Assembly (NCBI GenBank): GCA_004214275.1
Contig: SGYJ01000006.1
Location: 1 to 32,321 of the forward strand
DNA length: 32,321 bases
Reading direction: 5' to 3'
Origin: Acidimicrobiales bacterium
GTDB lineage: Bacteria; Actinomycetota; Acidimicrobiia; Acidimicrobiales; Poriferisodalaceae
Under the pieces are notes generated by a model. That model was not told the origin of the DNA. It saw only the letters and a program-made list of their open reading frames with translations, and searched no databases. The position numbers and the translations under genes were made by a program. Every line of letters begins with the position of its first letter. Position 1 is the first letter of the stretch. Of the stretch, positions 18,393 to 27,835 are shown one piece after another.

Positions 18393-19073
18393 ATGGGAAC
18401 GACTATTCAAATCACGGCGTTAGATGGCAATACATTCAATGCTTATCGAGCCGACCCCGAAGGCTCGCCTAAAGGGGCAGTAGTTGTCGTGCAGGAGATA
18501 TTTGGGGTCAACGGTCATATTCGAAGCGTCGTCGATGGATATGCGGAGAAGGGATACGTTGCTATCGCTCCGGCTTTGTTCGACCGGGTTGAAAAGGGAG
18601 TTGAACTCGGTTACGACGAATCAGGTATTGACATTGGGCGGAAAATTGCGTTTGAAGACGTAACTATGGACCAAGTGATGGCTGATGTCGAAGCTGCTTG
18701 CGATGTGGCATCTACAGCTGGAAAAGTTGGCATCGTAGGCTACTGCTGGGGCGGCTCGATTTGTTACGTAGCCGCTGCTCGTCTATCGGACAAGATTTCG
18801 GCCGCGTCGGGGTACTACGGCGGCCAGATAATGCCCCATATTGAAGAAGAGCCGAAATCGCCTCTGCTGCTTCATTTCGGGGCAGACGACGCGGGGATTC
18901 CGTTAGAGAATGTCCGTGCAATAGCCGAGCGATGGCCCCACATAGATGTTCACATATATGAAGAAGCGGGTCATGGCTTCAATTGTGATGCGCGGGGAAG
19001 CTACGAAGAATCGTCAGCGGCCCTCGCCTTGGAGCGCACCTTGGAGCAGTTCGCGCAGCACGTGAACAGCTAA
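18393..19073 (+). CDS. Dienelactone hydrolase family protein
   Basis: VVVVQEIFGVNGHIRSVVDGYAEKGYVAIAPALFDR; Cys nucleophile GYCWGGS; FGADDAGIP; GHGFNCD. Confidence 0.95.
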   Translation: MGTTIQITALDGNTFNAYRADPEGSPKGAVVVVQEIFGVNGHIRSVVDGYAEKGYVAIAPALFDRVEKGVELGYDESGIDIGRKIAFEDVTMDQVMADVEAACDVASTAGKVGIVGYCWGGSICYVAAARLSDKISAASGYYGGQIMPHIEEEPKSPLLLHFGADDAGIPLENVRAIAERWPHIDVHIYEEAGHGFNCDARGSYEESSAALALERTLEQFAQHVNS

Positions 19074-19080
19074 CACCGGT

Positions 19081-19965
19081 TCAGTCTTTGTCAAGGAAGA
19101 TGAGACCTTGATTGATGGCGGGGCCTCCGTCTTCGGTGAGTACCTCAAAACGTGCGACATCCTGGCCGTCCACTGGGGTTATGTCTAGAACTCGGACCGT
19201 GACAGTTGATGGCATAAGCACCATTGACGCCATCCGTCCTCTGATACGACGGACTCGTTCGGGGTTACCGTCGGCAACCGTGGAAATGGTGGCGCTGACA
19301 CCGAGCGCCAGAGTAGCGGTCCCGTGCAGAATGATTGCCGGTAAACCCGCGTCCGCAGCTACTGACGCGTCAGTGTGTATGGGGTTCCAAATTCTTGCCG
19401 ATTCTGTGTAGGTGTGAGCTGCACCGTGGGCCACCGGAACTAGAACTTCTGCTATGGGATTCTCAGGCAGAGGTCCAAGTTCGGGAACCACCGGATCGTC
19501 CTGTGCTGGTCGATTATCACCCTCTGCGGGAACACCCAGATACATGCCACCCTGATGTGTCGTAAACACTGGATTACCGTCCGCGTCACAGGTTTCGATT
19601 TTCATCGTTGTGTACGCACCGGGGCTCTTGTTCTCAACGCCGGTATAGGTCAACTTGGTTTCCAAAACGTCGCCGGGTTTGACCAAACGATGAATGGTTA
19701 GATCGTGGGTCGCGTGAACAGATTGACGGGTTTCTTCGGGGGTGATGCCCCACTTGTCCGCTAAGTCCCTGCCCTGAACTATGACTGGCCATTCTGGACA
19801 TACAGCGAACATAGGATGAGCGACTATTCCATTGTCACGACGGGTATCGAAATAACAGTCCTGTGTGTCACCGAGGGACGCGGCATAGGCCATTATCCAA
19901 CGGGCGTCGACCTCGTGTTGTATTGGACCTATTTGGTCTCCGACCATGTCAGTAGGAACAGGCAT
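19081..19965 (-). CDS. MaoC-like double-hotdog dehydratase/hydratase family protein
   Basis: N-terminal hotdog (ARWIMAYAASLGDTQDCYFDT) plus C-terminal MaoC region SARIWNPIHTDASVAADAGLPAIILHGTATLALGV. Confidence 0.85.
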   Translation of the reverse strand: MPVPTDMVGDQIGPIQHEVDARWIMAYAASLGDTQDCYFDTRRDNGIVAHPMFAVCPEWPVIVQGRDLADKWGITPEETRQSVHATHDLTIHRLVKPGDVLETKLTYTGVENKSPGAYTTMKIETCDADGNPVFTTHQGGMYLGVPAEGDNRPAQDDPVVPELGPLPENPIAEVLVPVAHGAAHTYTESARIWNPIHTDASVAADAGLPAIILHGTATLALGVSATISTVADGNPERVRRIRGRMASMVLMPSTVTVRVLDITPVDGQDVARFEVLTEDGGPAINQGLIFLDKD

Positions 19966-20068
19966 CTGAGTCTTCCTCTTTATGGAGTGATTTGCTTGAC
20001 TTTAGTTGGCACAGCGATACGCAAGACGTTCGACAGGTTCAACCGAGCGCCAACGGCTAGCTTCTCCG

Positions 20069-20743
20069 ATGATGAAGGCATTCTTCTCGCCGGACGGCCT
20101 GATGGGCAAGCTGTTCTTTAGAGCGGTACGTGGGTTTGTAAGAATATTTTTGTTCAGGTGGTTTCGAATGCGCGTGGAAGGCCATGAACGTCTTCAAGTG
20201 AATGGTGGAGTGATAATCGCTCCTACTCATCGATCAAACCTCGATGGTCCGCTCGTTGGAAGCTCAAGTCACCGCCGGGTGCGATATTTAGGAAAGGATT
20301 CGTTGTTTCGACCGGCAGCAGCGGGTTGGGCTATGCGCTCGTTAGGTTCGTTTCCGGTGCGGCGCGGCGAAGCCGATTTAGACGCAATGCGTGTAGCTAA
20401 AGAGATGCTTGAAGCAGGTGAATGCATGCTTGTCTTTCCCGAAGGAAGTCGACAAGAAGGAGACTCGATCGGTGAAATATATGACGGAACCGCATGGTTA
20501 GCATCGAAGGCAGGAACGCCAGTAGTACCCGTCGGTATTGCGGGCACTGAGGTGGCGATGCCAGCAGGCTCAAAGTTCCCATCACGAGTTCCAGTCACCG
20601 TTGTGGTTGGCGAAGTTCTCGATCCGCCCGAAGCAGCGGACGGGAAGAGAGTGAAACGCTCCGATCTTAAAGAGTGGACCGAACAGTTGAGGATTCGTCT
20701 GCATGAATGTCAGACGCGGGCTCGAGAGATGTTGAACGAATAA
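20069..20743 (+). CDS. 1-acyl-sn-glycerol-3-phosphate acyltransferase-like (PlsC)
   Basis: HxxxxD motif THRSNLDGP, FPEGSRQEG motif, GTPVVPVGIAGT. TTG start possible at 20006; ATG 20069 preferred. Confidence 0.9.
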   Translation: MMKAFFSPDGLMGKLFFRAVRGFVRIFLFRWFRMRVEGHERLQVNGGVIIAPTHRSNLDGPLVGSSSHRRVRYLGKDSLFRPAAAGWAMRSLGSFPVRRGEADLDAMRVAKEMLEAGECMLVFPEGSRQEGDSIGEIYDGTAWLASKAGTPVVPVGIAGTEVAMPAGSKFPSRVPVTVVVGEVLDPPEAADGKRVKRSDLKEWTEQLRIRLHECQTRAREMLNE

Positions 20744-21234
20744 TGCGTCTTTATTGGATTGAGACGCCCACCGGACGGCTGGCAACTGCGCCAGCTCCCA
20801 GCGGAAGTGTTCTTGATCGCGAAATTAAGGATTTGTTGAACGAGAAAGTCACCAATGTTGTTTCTCTCCTGACTGACGAAGAAGTAGCCAATCTGGGTTT
20901 GCTTGCCGAACAAGACGCCCTGAACGTCGCAGGTATCGATTTCAGCAGACTCCCCATACCTGACTTTGGGATTTTGGAGGATTACAGCGACGCGAAGAAG
21001 GCCATAGATTGCGTAAAGAGCGACCTGCAACACGGTGATTCAGTAGTGATTCACTGTCGTGGAGGGATAGGACGGTCATCGACAGTCGCCGCAGCAGTCC
21101 TCACTCAGCTCGGCATCAACCCTGAACAGGCGATGGATCAAATAGCAGACGCTCGGGGGCTTAAGGTTCCGGAGACTCCGGCTCAACGAATGTGGGTGCA
21201 CGGTTACGCAGAATGGGCGGCGAAACAAGGATGA
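20743..21234 (+). CDS. Dual-specificity/protein-tyrosine-phosphatase-like protein
   Basis: CX5R active site VIHCRGGIGRSSTVAA; start ATG 20743 overlaps the upstream stop (TAATG). Confidence 0.88.
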   Translation: MRLYWIETPTGRLATAPAPSGSVLDREIKDLLNEKVTNVVSLLTDEEVANLGLLAEQDALNVAGIDFSRLPIPDFGILEDYSDAKKAIDCVKSDLQHGDSVVIHCRGGIGRSSTVAAAVLTQLGINPEQAMDQIADARGLKVPETPAQRMWVHGYAEWAAKQG

Positions 21235-22472
21235 CTGACCAAACGCCGCAAGCTTTAAACAAGGTCCGTATCTGTGACTTCACCGGTCAACTAGCTGGTG
21301 CGGGTGCGACCAAGATTCTTGCTGCTTTCGGTGCTGAAGTAATTCGTGTTGAAGACCCAGTTCATCGCGGCAAGTGGGACATCCTGCGTGGTGTTCCCCC
21401 ATGGGTCGGCGACGCGCGCGGACTAGAAGCAGGCGGTGCGTTCAATAACCACAATGCGGGCAAGCTAGGTGTCACGTTGAATTTGCGAGACGTTCGTGCC
21501 AAGGAATTACTTCGGGAGCTCGTCGCCGTGAGCGACGCCGTTACTGAAAATTTCGCTGCGGGAGTAATGGAACGTCTCGGGTTTGGATATGAGGACTTAC
21601 GTCAGATCCGAGAAGACATCGTCTACGTGTCGAATAACGGATTCGGTGCCACGGGGCCCTATACATCGTTTAAGTCCTGGGGCCCGATTGCTCAGGCAGT
21701 ATCCGGGTTGACCTATACGTCAGGCTTGCCTGATCTGCCGCCGGCTGGATGGGGATACTCATTCATGGACCACACAGGCGGCTATTACATGGCGACCGCT
21801 GTGCTAATGGCATTACTTCATCGACGACGAACCGGAGAAGGTCAATGGGTTGACTTAGCGTGCATCGAAGCCGCCGGAACCCTCAACGGTGTCGCGACCT
21901 TGGACGCGACGGTGAACCAACGATCAATGCGACGTCAAGGTATGCCAAACAGCAATCGGTCCCAGTCTCCGAGAATGGCCCCACATGGTATCTGGCCAAC
22001 TGAAGGTCACGACAACTGGATAGCGATCGCCGTCAGGGACGACCGGGAGTGGAAAATCTTGTCGGAAATCATCGGAGAAACTTGGTCTCGCGACGATCGA
22101 TGGACCCGCCTAGAGACGCGTTTACACGATGAAGACGAACTTGAACGGCTCCTTACAACCTGGACTGTTAATCAAAACCGACACGAACTTGCTCAAGAGC
22201 TCATTGATGCTGGGGTGCCTGCGGCACCAGTCCTCAAGCCACAAGAAAGAATCGAATTTGACCAACGAACGTCAGAACTTTGGGTCACTGTCGAGCACAC
22301 TGAAGCAGGACAGTCCAAAGTAGAGGGCCTGCCAGTTCGTATGTCCGAAACACCGTGGTCCATAACCCGCGGAGCAGCCTGTCTCGGTGAACATAACCAA
22401 TACGTGTTCGGCGAGATACTTGGCCTAGGTAATGCGGAGATTGAGACACTCGCCGAAGAGGGAGTCATCTAA
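21231..22472 (+). CDS. Class III (CaiB/BaiF/Frc) CoA-transferase
   Basis: VRICDFTGQLAGAGATKILAAFGAEVIRVEDP; catalytic region SFMDHTGGYYMATAVLMALLHRRRTGEGQWVDLACIEAA; ATGA overlap with upstream gene. Confidence 0.94.
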   Translation: MTDQTPQALNKVRICDFTGQLAGAGATKILAAFGAEVIRVEDPVHRGKWDILRGVPPWVGDARGLEAGGAFNNHNAGKLGVTLNLRDVRAKELLRELVAVSDAVTENFAAGVMERLGFGYEDLRQIREDIVYVSNNGFGATGPYTSFKSWGPIAQAVSGLTYTSGLPDLPPAGWGYSFMDHTGGYYMATAVLMALLHRRRTGEGQWVDLACIEAAGTLNGVATLDATVNQRSMRRQGMPNSNRSQSPRMAPHGIWPTEGHDNWIAIAVRDDREWKILSEIIGETWSRDDRWTRLETRLHDEDELERLLTTWTVNQNRHELAQELIDAGVPAAPVLKPQERIEFDQRTSELWVTVEHTEAGQSKVEGLPVRMSETPWSITRGAACLGEHNQYVFGEILGLGNAEIETLAEEGVI

Positions 22473-22474
22473 GA

Positions 22475-23704
22475 ATGACCACTACCTCACCGAATTCGGT
22501 GCTCTCCGGCTACCGAGTTATAGAACTCGCTTCTGAACGTTGCGCTCTCGCGGGAAAACTGATGGCCGATATGGGTGCAGAAGTAATCGTGGTCGAACCT
22601 CCAGAAGGGTGTAAGACTCGTTTATGGGAGCCATTCGCCGATGACGTAACAGACCCCGAAAATTCGCTCCATTGGTGGCATTACAACACATCAAAAAAAT
22701 CTGTTGCTCTTGATTTGGACACTGACACCGATGCTCAGCAATTCAGATCTCTGATCATGACTGCTGATGTAGTGATCGAAGCAGAGCCGCCGGGACGGTT
22801 GGAAGCCCTAGCTCTTGATTGGGAACAATTCCGAGAAATAAATAGTGAACTTATCTGGACCTCCGTTACTCATCATGGTCGAGACGGAACCGATCCACCC
22901 GCGACGGATCTGACCTTGTTGGCGGAAGGTGGGCCAGCTTGGTCATGTGGATACGACGATCACGAAATACCTCCGGTTCGGGGTGGGGGAAATCAGGCCT
23001 TCCACACTGCTTGCCACTACGCGGTTCCTTCTATTCTCGCCGCGCTGATGTGGCGAGAAGACTCTGGTAGGGGGCAACTAATTGACGTTTCGCTACTGAA
23101 TTCATCGAATGCAACAACGGAATTCGCGACGTTGTGGTGGCTTAATGGTGAACGACAAGTTGAACGTCAAACGGGTCGGCATGCTCTCCCGACGATGACC
23201 GAATGGACACAAATCCAGTGCGCTGATGGACGCTGGTTCAACACGGGCGTACCGCCCAGAAATAAACGGGAATTCCAAGCGCTTCGGTCCTGGATCGAAC
23301 AACTTGACCTCACTAAGGAGTGTCCCGCATACGAGATTTTGAAACTCGGAGACCAATTTGAACGGATTGGACTCCTTGAACTCGATGAGGACCCGCTGGC
23401 CGGTGAGGTGTTTCAGGCGGGAAGAGACGCGATCGAGTTCTTGGGACAACATTTGAAGGCGTATGACCTTTTTGTCGGGCTTCAACAGCGAGGTATGGCC
23501 TGCGGCATTGTCTACTCACCCGACGAAATGATTGAGGATCCCCACTTTGTCGAACGAGGTTTCCCTCAGGAAATTTTGTACGAGACTCGAAACGCCAGTC
23601 ATATCCACCCAGGAGCGCCCTACCGGTTCTCTAAAACGCCGTGGTCGACTACACGCGCCCCTCAACTGGGCGAGCACCAGGCTTTACTAGAAGACCTTGC
23701 CTGA
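22475..23704 (+). CDS. Class III CoA-transferase family protein, catalytic Asp apparently absent
   Basis: YRVIELASERCALAGKLMADMGAEVIVVEPPEG; NTSKKSVALDLDT; ILAALMWREDSGRGQLIDVSLLNS. Confidence 0.92.
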   Translation: MTTTSPNSVLSGYRVIELASERCALAGKLMADMGAEVIVVEPPEGCKTRLWEPFADDVTDPENSLHWWHYNTSKKSVALDLDTDTDAQQFRSLIMTADVVIEAEPPGRLEALALDWEQFREINSELIWTSVTHHGRDGTDPPATDLTLLAEGGPAWSCGYDDHEIPPVRGGGNQAFHTACHYAVPSILAALMWREDSGRGQLIDVSLLNSSNATTEFATLWWLNGERQVERQTGRHALPTMTEWTQIQCADGRWFNTGVPPRNKREFQALRSWIEQLDLTKECPAYEILKLGDQFERIGLLELDEDPLAGEVFQAGRDAIEFLGQHLKAYDLFVGLQQRGMACGIVYSPDEMIEDPHFVERGFPQEILYETRNASHIHPGAPYRFSKTPWSTTRAPQLGEHQALLEDLA

Positions 23705-24466
23705 CTAGATATCGGCAGCTTCGGCCCGTTCAGTAGCGTGAGACCGAGCAGCCTTCGAGAGGTCTCTCACCTCAGCGCGCTCCTCGTCACTAAGACATTC
23801 GAAATCAGGAGCGTGAAGACGGTCAGTTAACGTCTCGATTTCGTCTCTGGCTGACTCCAAATTGCTCACATCCGGATAGGGCTTAGACCAACCGAAAAAT
23901 TCTGCGTTCCATTCACCGGCAGGGCCGCTGAGGATGGCTTCCAGAGGGCCCATACCTAACGATTGCACCGCGATCGCATGACGCCCGAAGCGAAGTTCGC
24001 GCATGCATTGAGCCAATTGAAAAGTCCGTGCAGCCCCAACGTCTTCAGGAAGTTCTTGGTCTCGCCAGCCTACGAACGTCGGTACACCGTGCGGCGCTGC
24101 ATTCTGCACCACACGTTCCAGCAACTCACCCAGCCGGGCGTTACCTTCGAAATCAGCTAAAGCTTCGGTTCCATACTCTTGACATATTCGTGCGTAGACC
24201 CGTCCGCCTTCAATGGGGTCAAAAGCCGCGCGTCCCTCTTCAACCATGGATCTCATGTGGGCGGGATCCCAGAAAAAAGCTGCGGCCACGACGTTGTCAA
24301 CTGGGCAGTTGCCCAAAACGCCTAGCCGGCCCACCGCATAGGCCCCTTGCCCTTCACCCATACCGGCTTCAGCAGCCTTTTTCCGGGTGGACGGAGCCAT
24401 TAGCCACGCCATCGCCAACATTCCCAACGAACCCCGCATGCTGCGGGCAACAGTGATGCTATCCAT
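23705..24466 (-). CDS. SCO6745 (SalK/HTH-like) family protein
   Basis: Pattern recognition: GAYAVGRLGVLGNCPVDNVVAAAFFWDPAHMRSMV and LQSLGMGPLEAILSGPAGEWNAEFFGWS resemble actinobacterial SCO6745 proteins. Confidence 0.65.
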   Translation of the reverse strand: MDSITVARSMRGSLGMLAMAWLMAPSTRKKAAEAGMGEGQGAYAVGRLGVLGNCPVDNVVAAAFFWDPAHMRSMVEEGRAAFDPIEGGRVYARICQEYGTEALADFEGNARLGELLERVVQNAAPHGVPTFVGWRDQELPEDVGAARTFQLAQCMRELRFGRHAIAVQSLGMGPLEAILSGPAGEWNAEFFGWSKPYPDVSNLESARDEIETLTDRLHAPDFECLSDEERAEVRDLSKAARSHATERAEAADI

Positions 24467-24513
24467 TGGGCTGACGCTACTCAGTTAGGAATGCCTTTGC
24501 ATCTCGTTGCTGG

Positions 24514-25431
24514 TCAACTTTGAATCCGAATCAGGTCGACGACAAACAACAAGGGGGTGTTAGGTGGAATAGCGGCACCTGAACCGCGCTCCCCGTATGC
24601 CAAATCGCTGGGAATTTTCAAAAGACGTCTGCCGCCTTCCCGCATCCCCACTATTCCTTGATCCCAACCTGGAATGACCATGCCCACACCTATCGTCGTG
24701 GTGAAGGGCATTCCTCGACGCCAAGACGCATCAAACACGGTTCCATCGGTAAGGGTGCCCAAATAATGGACCGTCACCGTGTTCCCAGACTCCACCAAGT
24801 CGCCTGTGCCTTCAAAGAGATCTAGTACTTCTAGTGACCCCCCCACCTCCGTGGGTTCGGGAATGGCAGGTGGTTCTAAATCAAGAACTGAAACCAGATC
24901 AACAACAAAAACGAGCGAGGCGTCAGGTGGGATAGATGAACCAGCGCCCGAACTCCCATAGGCCAAGTGTGGTGGAATCACCAACACGCGTCGGCCTCCT
25001 TCACTCATTCCTGTGATTCCCTGGTCCCAGCCAGGGATTACAGCACCCATCCCGATGGGGACAAAGAACGTCTGCGATCGATTCCAACTCGCATCAAACT
25101 CGGTTCCGTCGCTAAGAAGCGCCCCAACGTAGTTGACTTCAAGGACATCACCGATCTCTGCTTGCACCCCGGTTCCGACAAAAATGTCTCTAATGACTAG
25201 TTCATTCGGAGGTTCGTTTCGAGGCAGTACCGATATGACTGGGCGACCGTCGTTGGTTGAAACTTCAACCCATGGTTCGGTATTAGTCAGAGGAGTTGAT
25301 GTGGTTGAAGAAACACTGGACTCAATAACCGCCGCGTCAGATTGTTCCTCTGGCGCAGGTCCATCTGAGCTTGAACATCCCAAGAAAAAGAGAGACAAAA
25401 AAGCTGTGATCAGAATATGGAAACGAGGCAT
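24514..25431 (-). CDS. Lipoprotein with two tandem FKBP-type peptidyl-prolyl isomerase domains
   Basis: ATG 25431: MPRFHILITAFLSLFFLGCSSSDG (lipobox LFLGC); two copies of VxYxGxLxDGTxFDASWxRxxxFxxxIGxGxVIPGWDQGIxGMxEGGRRxLxIPxxLAYG. Confidence 0.93.
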   Translation of the reverse strand: MPRFHILITAFLSLFFLGCSSSDGPAPEEQSDAAVIESSVSSTTSTPLTNTEPWVEVSTNDGRPVISVLPRNEPPNELVIRDIFVGTGVQAEIGDVLEVNYVGALLSDGTEFDASWNRSQTFFVPIGMGAVIPGWDQGITGMSEGGRRVLVIPPHLAYGSSGAGSSIPPDASLVFVVDLVSVLDLEPPAIPEPTEVGGSLEVLDLFEGTGDLVESGNTVTVHYLGTLTDGTVFDASWRRGMPFTTTIGVGMVIPGWDQGIVGMREGGRRLLKIPSDLAYGERGSGAAIPPNTPLLFVVDLIRIQS

Positions 25432-25545
25432 AGCTTGCAGGCTACGGATGCGGGCACCCTGTGAGGTGCTTTCGTACAGCTTGCGAGAGTCGGTCGAAAT
25501 CGTTAACGGTGTGTGAATAGCTAAATAGCAAGGCAACATAACGGA

Positions 25546-26619
25546 GTGCAATCGCAACTCCCACCCGTGTTTGGGCCAGATGCCGTAACGACCCCGTGGA
25601 TGGGCGCTGTCCTTGGGCGAGAGATGGAGTTGACTGATTGCCGGCTCGAACCCATCGGTACAGGACAGGTTGGAGCCAACTATCGGGTCCATTTGAACTG
25701 GGAGGACAGTGGAGGGCCTAGCACCGTCGTCATTAAGTTCGCTGCACTTGATCCTCAGAGTCGAGCTACCGGGATACAAGTCGGAACTTATCAACGCGAA
25801 GCAGAGTTCTATCGTCATGTCGCTCCGACGATTGAAGTGTCGGTACCCCACCTCTACTACGTCGATTTTGTTGAAGGAACCGCAGACATTGTCATAGTCA
25901 TGGAAGACCTTGATCCACGAGAACAAGGAGATCAACTTAGAGGGTGCAGCCCGACTGAAGCTGCCTTGGCATTGACTGAAGCAGCCAAACTTCACCGCGC
26001 ATTCTGGAATGACGAGACGCTATTTGACCTTGCATGGGTTAGTAGGCGCAATCCAGAACAGACTGCGCAAACCATTGCACTCTTAGAGGGGCTACAACCG
26101 GCCTTTGTTGAACGCTACCGAGATGACCTCACCCACGAAGCGACCGAGATCAGTGAACATTTCGTGCGAAATGCAGCCAACTGGTTTTCTGACGTCCCCA
26201 AGCCTTCGACCCTGGTCCATGGCGACTTCCGACTCGACAACCTGATGTTCGCGCCGACAGACATAGAAGTAACCCCACCAGTTGTGGTTGTCGACTGGCA
26301 AACCGTCGCTCACAGCCATGGAGCTCATGACGTCTCCTACTTCGTTGGATCGGCGTTTGAGCCTGACATACGGCGTCAGCATGAAGAACAACTGGTTTCC
26401 CACTATTTCGACGAGCTAACGAGGGACCAGTCGATCCCCCCCGTCAGCTGGGATGAACTTTGGCTCAACTACAGAAGATTTTCTTGGTCCGGGTTCATCA
26501 TGGCGGTTCTTGCTTCGATGATTGTGGGTCGAACTGATAGAGGCGATGAAATGTTCGTCGCGATGGCTAACCGCCACGCCGCGCAAGTGGTTGATCTGGG
26601 AGCTACCGAGTTCCTTTGA
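25546..26619 (+). CDS. APH/ecdysteroid-kinase-like phosphotransferase
   Basis: Kinase motifs LVHGDFRLDNLMF and VVVVDWQTV, IVIMEDLDPREQGDQ; GTG start. Confidence 0.87.
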   Translation: MQSQLPPVFGPDAVTTPWMGAVLGREMELTDCRLEPIGTGQVGANYRVHLNWEDSGGPSTVVIKFAALDPQSRATGIQVGTYQREAEFYRHVAPTIEVSVPHLYYVDFVEGTADIVIVMEDLDPREQGDQLRGCSPTEAALALTEAAKLHRAFWNDETLFDLAWVSRRNPEQTAQTIALLEGLQPAFVERYRDDLTHEATEISEHFVRNAANWFSDVPKPSTLVHGDFRLDNLMFAPTDIEVTPPVVVVDWQTVAHSHGAHDVSYFVGSAFEPDIRRQHEEQLVSHYFDELTRDQSIPPVSWDELWLNYRRFSWSGFIMAVLASMIVGRTDRGDEMFVAMANRHAAQVVDLGATEFL

Positions 26620-26665
26620 GAACCGAGATAAACAAGACAACGACGAAGCGCTAGCGTCTGACTCC

Positions 26666-27766
26666 ATGGGGGAAGCAACTGCAGCGGTCTTGCATGGAGT
26701 GGAAGACCTGCGAATCGAAACCTTTGAACTACCAAAAGTGCGGACTGATGATGCCGTACTGCGAGTAGAAGCATGTGGTTTGTGTGGAACAGACCATGAG
26801 CTATTTATGGGCCACATACCGGCTCCGTATCCGATTGTGCCGGGCCACGAAACCGTGGGCACCATCGAAGCCATCGGTGACCAAGCCGCCGCCAAATGGC
26901 AAATCAATGTTGGAGACCGAGTAGCTGTCGAATGTTGGCAAGCGTGCGGTGCATGTGAGTCGTGCAGGACAGGTGTGTATCGACGTTGCGTGAAACACGG
27001 CCAAACTGACTTGTATGGGATGATTCCGACCGATCGCGAACCCTCACTATTCGGTGGTTACGCGACGCACCATTACCTCAGCCCTGACTCTCTGGTGTTA
27101 CCCGTGCCAGCTGAACTGAACCCAGTAGAAGCGACTCTCTTCAATCCATTAGGAGCGGGAATAAAATGGGGGGTAGAGATTCCCGGAACCCAGCCGGGTG
27201 ACTATGTCGCGGTTCTGGGTCCCGGAATTCGAGGATTGTGCGCGCTCGTAGCAACACGGGATGCAGGTGCTGAATTTATTGCCGTAACTGGATACGGCCC
27301 CAATGATCACCCGCGTCTGGAGATGGCTGAAGCGATGGGTGCAGATCTCGTGGTCGACGTGGCAGAAGAAGATCCGGCTCGGAAATTTCGCGACGCTACA
27401 GGTGGACGTTTGGCGGATGTCGTTATAGATGTGACGGCGAATGCCCCAACTGCCTTTGGTCAGGCGGTCAGGCTCAGTGCCGTTGATGGAACGATCATAA
27501 TGGCTGGTGTTCGTGGTCAAAAAGGTGCCCCCGACCTCCACGCCGACGCAATCATCTGGAAAGAACTCACTGTAAAAGGAGCGTTAGGAGTGGATGCACC
27601 TGTGTATCGAAGGGCTTTAGAACTTCTCGCTGAAAGAAAGTTCCCGTTCGACTTGTTCAGCCGCCGAGAGGTTGGCCTCAATGAGACAGCAGATCTCCTT
27701 ACAGACATGGCCGGAAAGGGGTCAAAGCCACCGCCGGTTCACGGAGTGATTGTCCCCGGACTCTGA
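26666..27766 (+). CDS. Zinc-dependent medium-chain alcohol dehydrogenase
   Basis: CGLCGTDHELFMG, GHETVG, structural Zn motif CGACESCRTGVYRRC. ORF opens at 26522 inside the kinase gene; ATG 26666 preferred. Confidence 0.92.
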   Translation: MGEATAAVLHGVEDLRIETFELPKVRTDDAVLRVEACGLCGTDHELFMGHIPAPYPIVPGHETVGTIEAIGDQAAAKWQINVGDRVAVECWQACGACESCRTGVYRRCVKHGQTDLYGMIPTDREPSLFGGYATHHYLSPDSLVLPVPAELNPVEATLFNPLGAGIKWGVEIPGTQPGDYVAVLGPGIRGLCALVATRDAGAEFIAVTGYGPNDHPRLEMAEAMGADLVVDVAEEDPARKFRDATGGRLADVVIDVTANAPTAFGQAVRLSAVDGTIIMAGVRGQKGAPDLHADAIIWKELTVKGALGVDAPVYRRALELLAERKFPFDLFSRREVGLNETADLLTDMAGKGSKPPPVHGVIVPGL

Positions 27767-27835
27767 GAACGGATAAATGTCATTATTGGAGACCGGTATT
27801 CGGCGGACTCTCAATAAAAAGTGAAAGGTTGATCT

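Noticed and set aside
25432-25995. N-terminal extension of the 493 aa FKBP ORF
   Set aside because: It overlaps the plus-strand kinase gene, and a clear lipoprotein signal starts at 25431.
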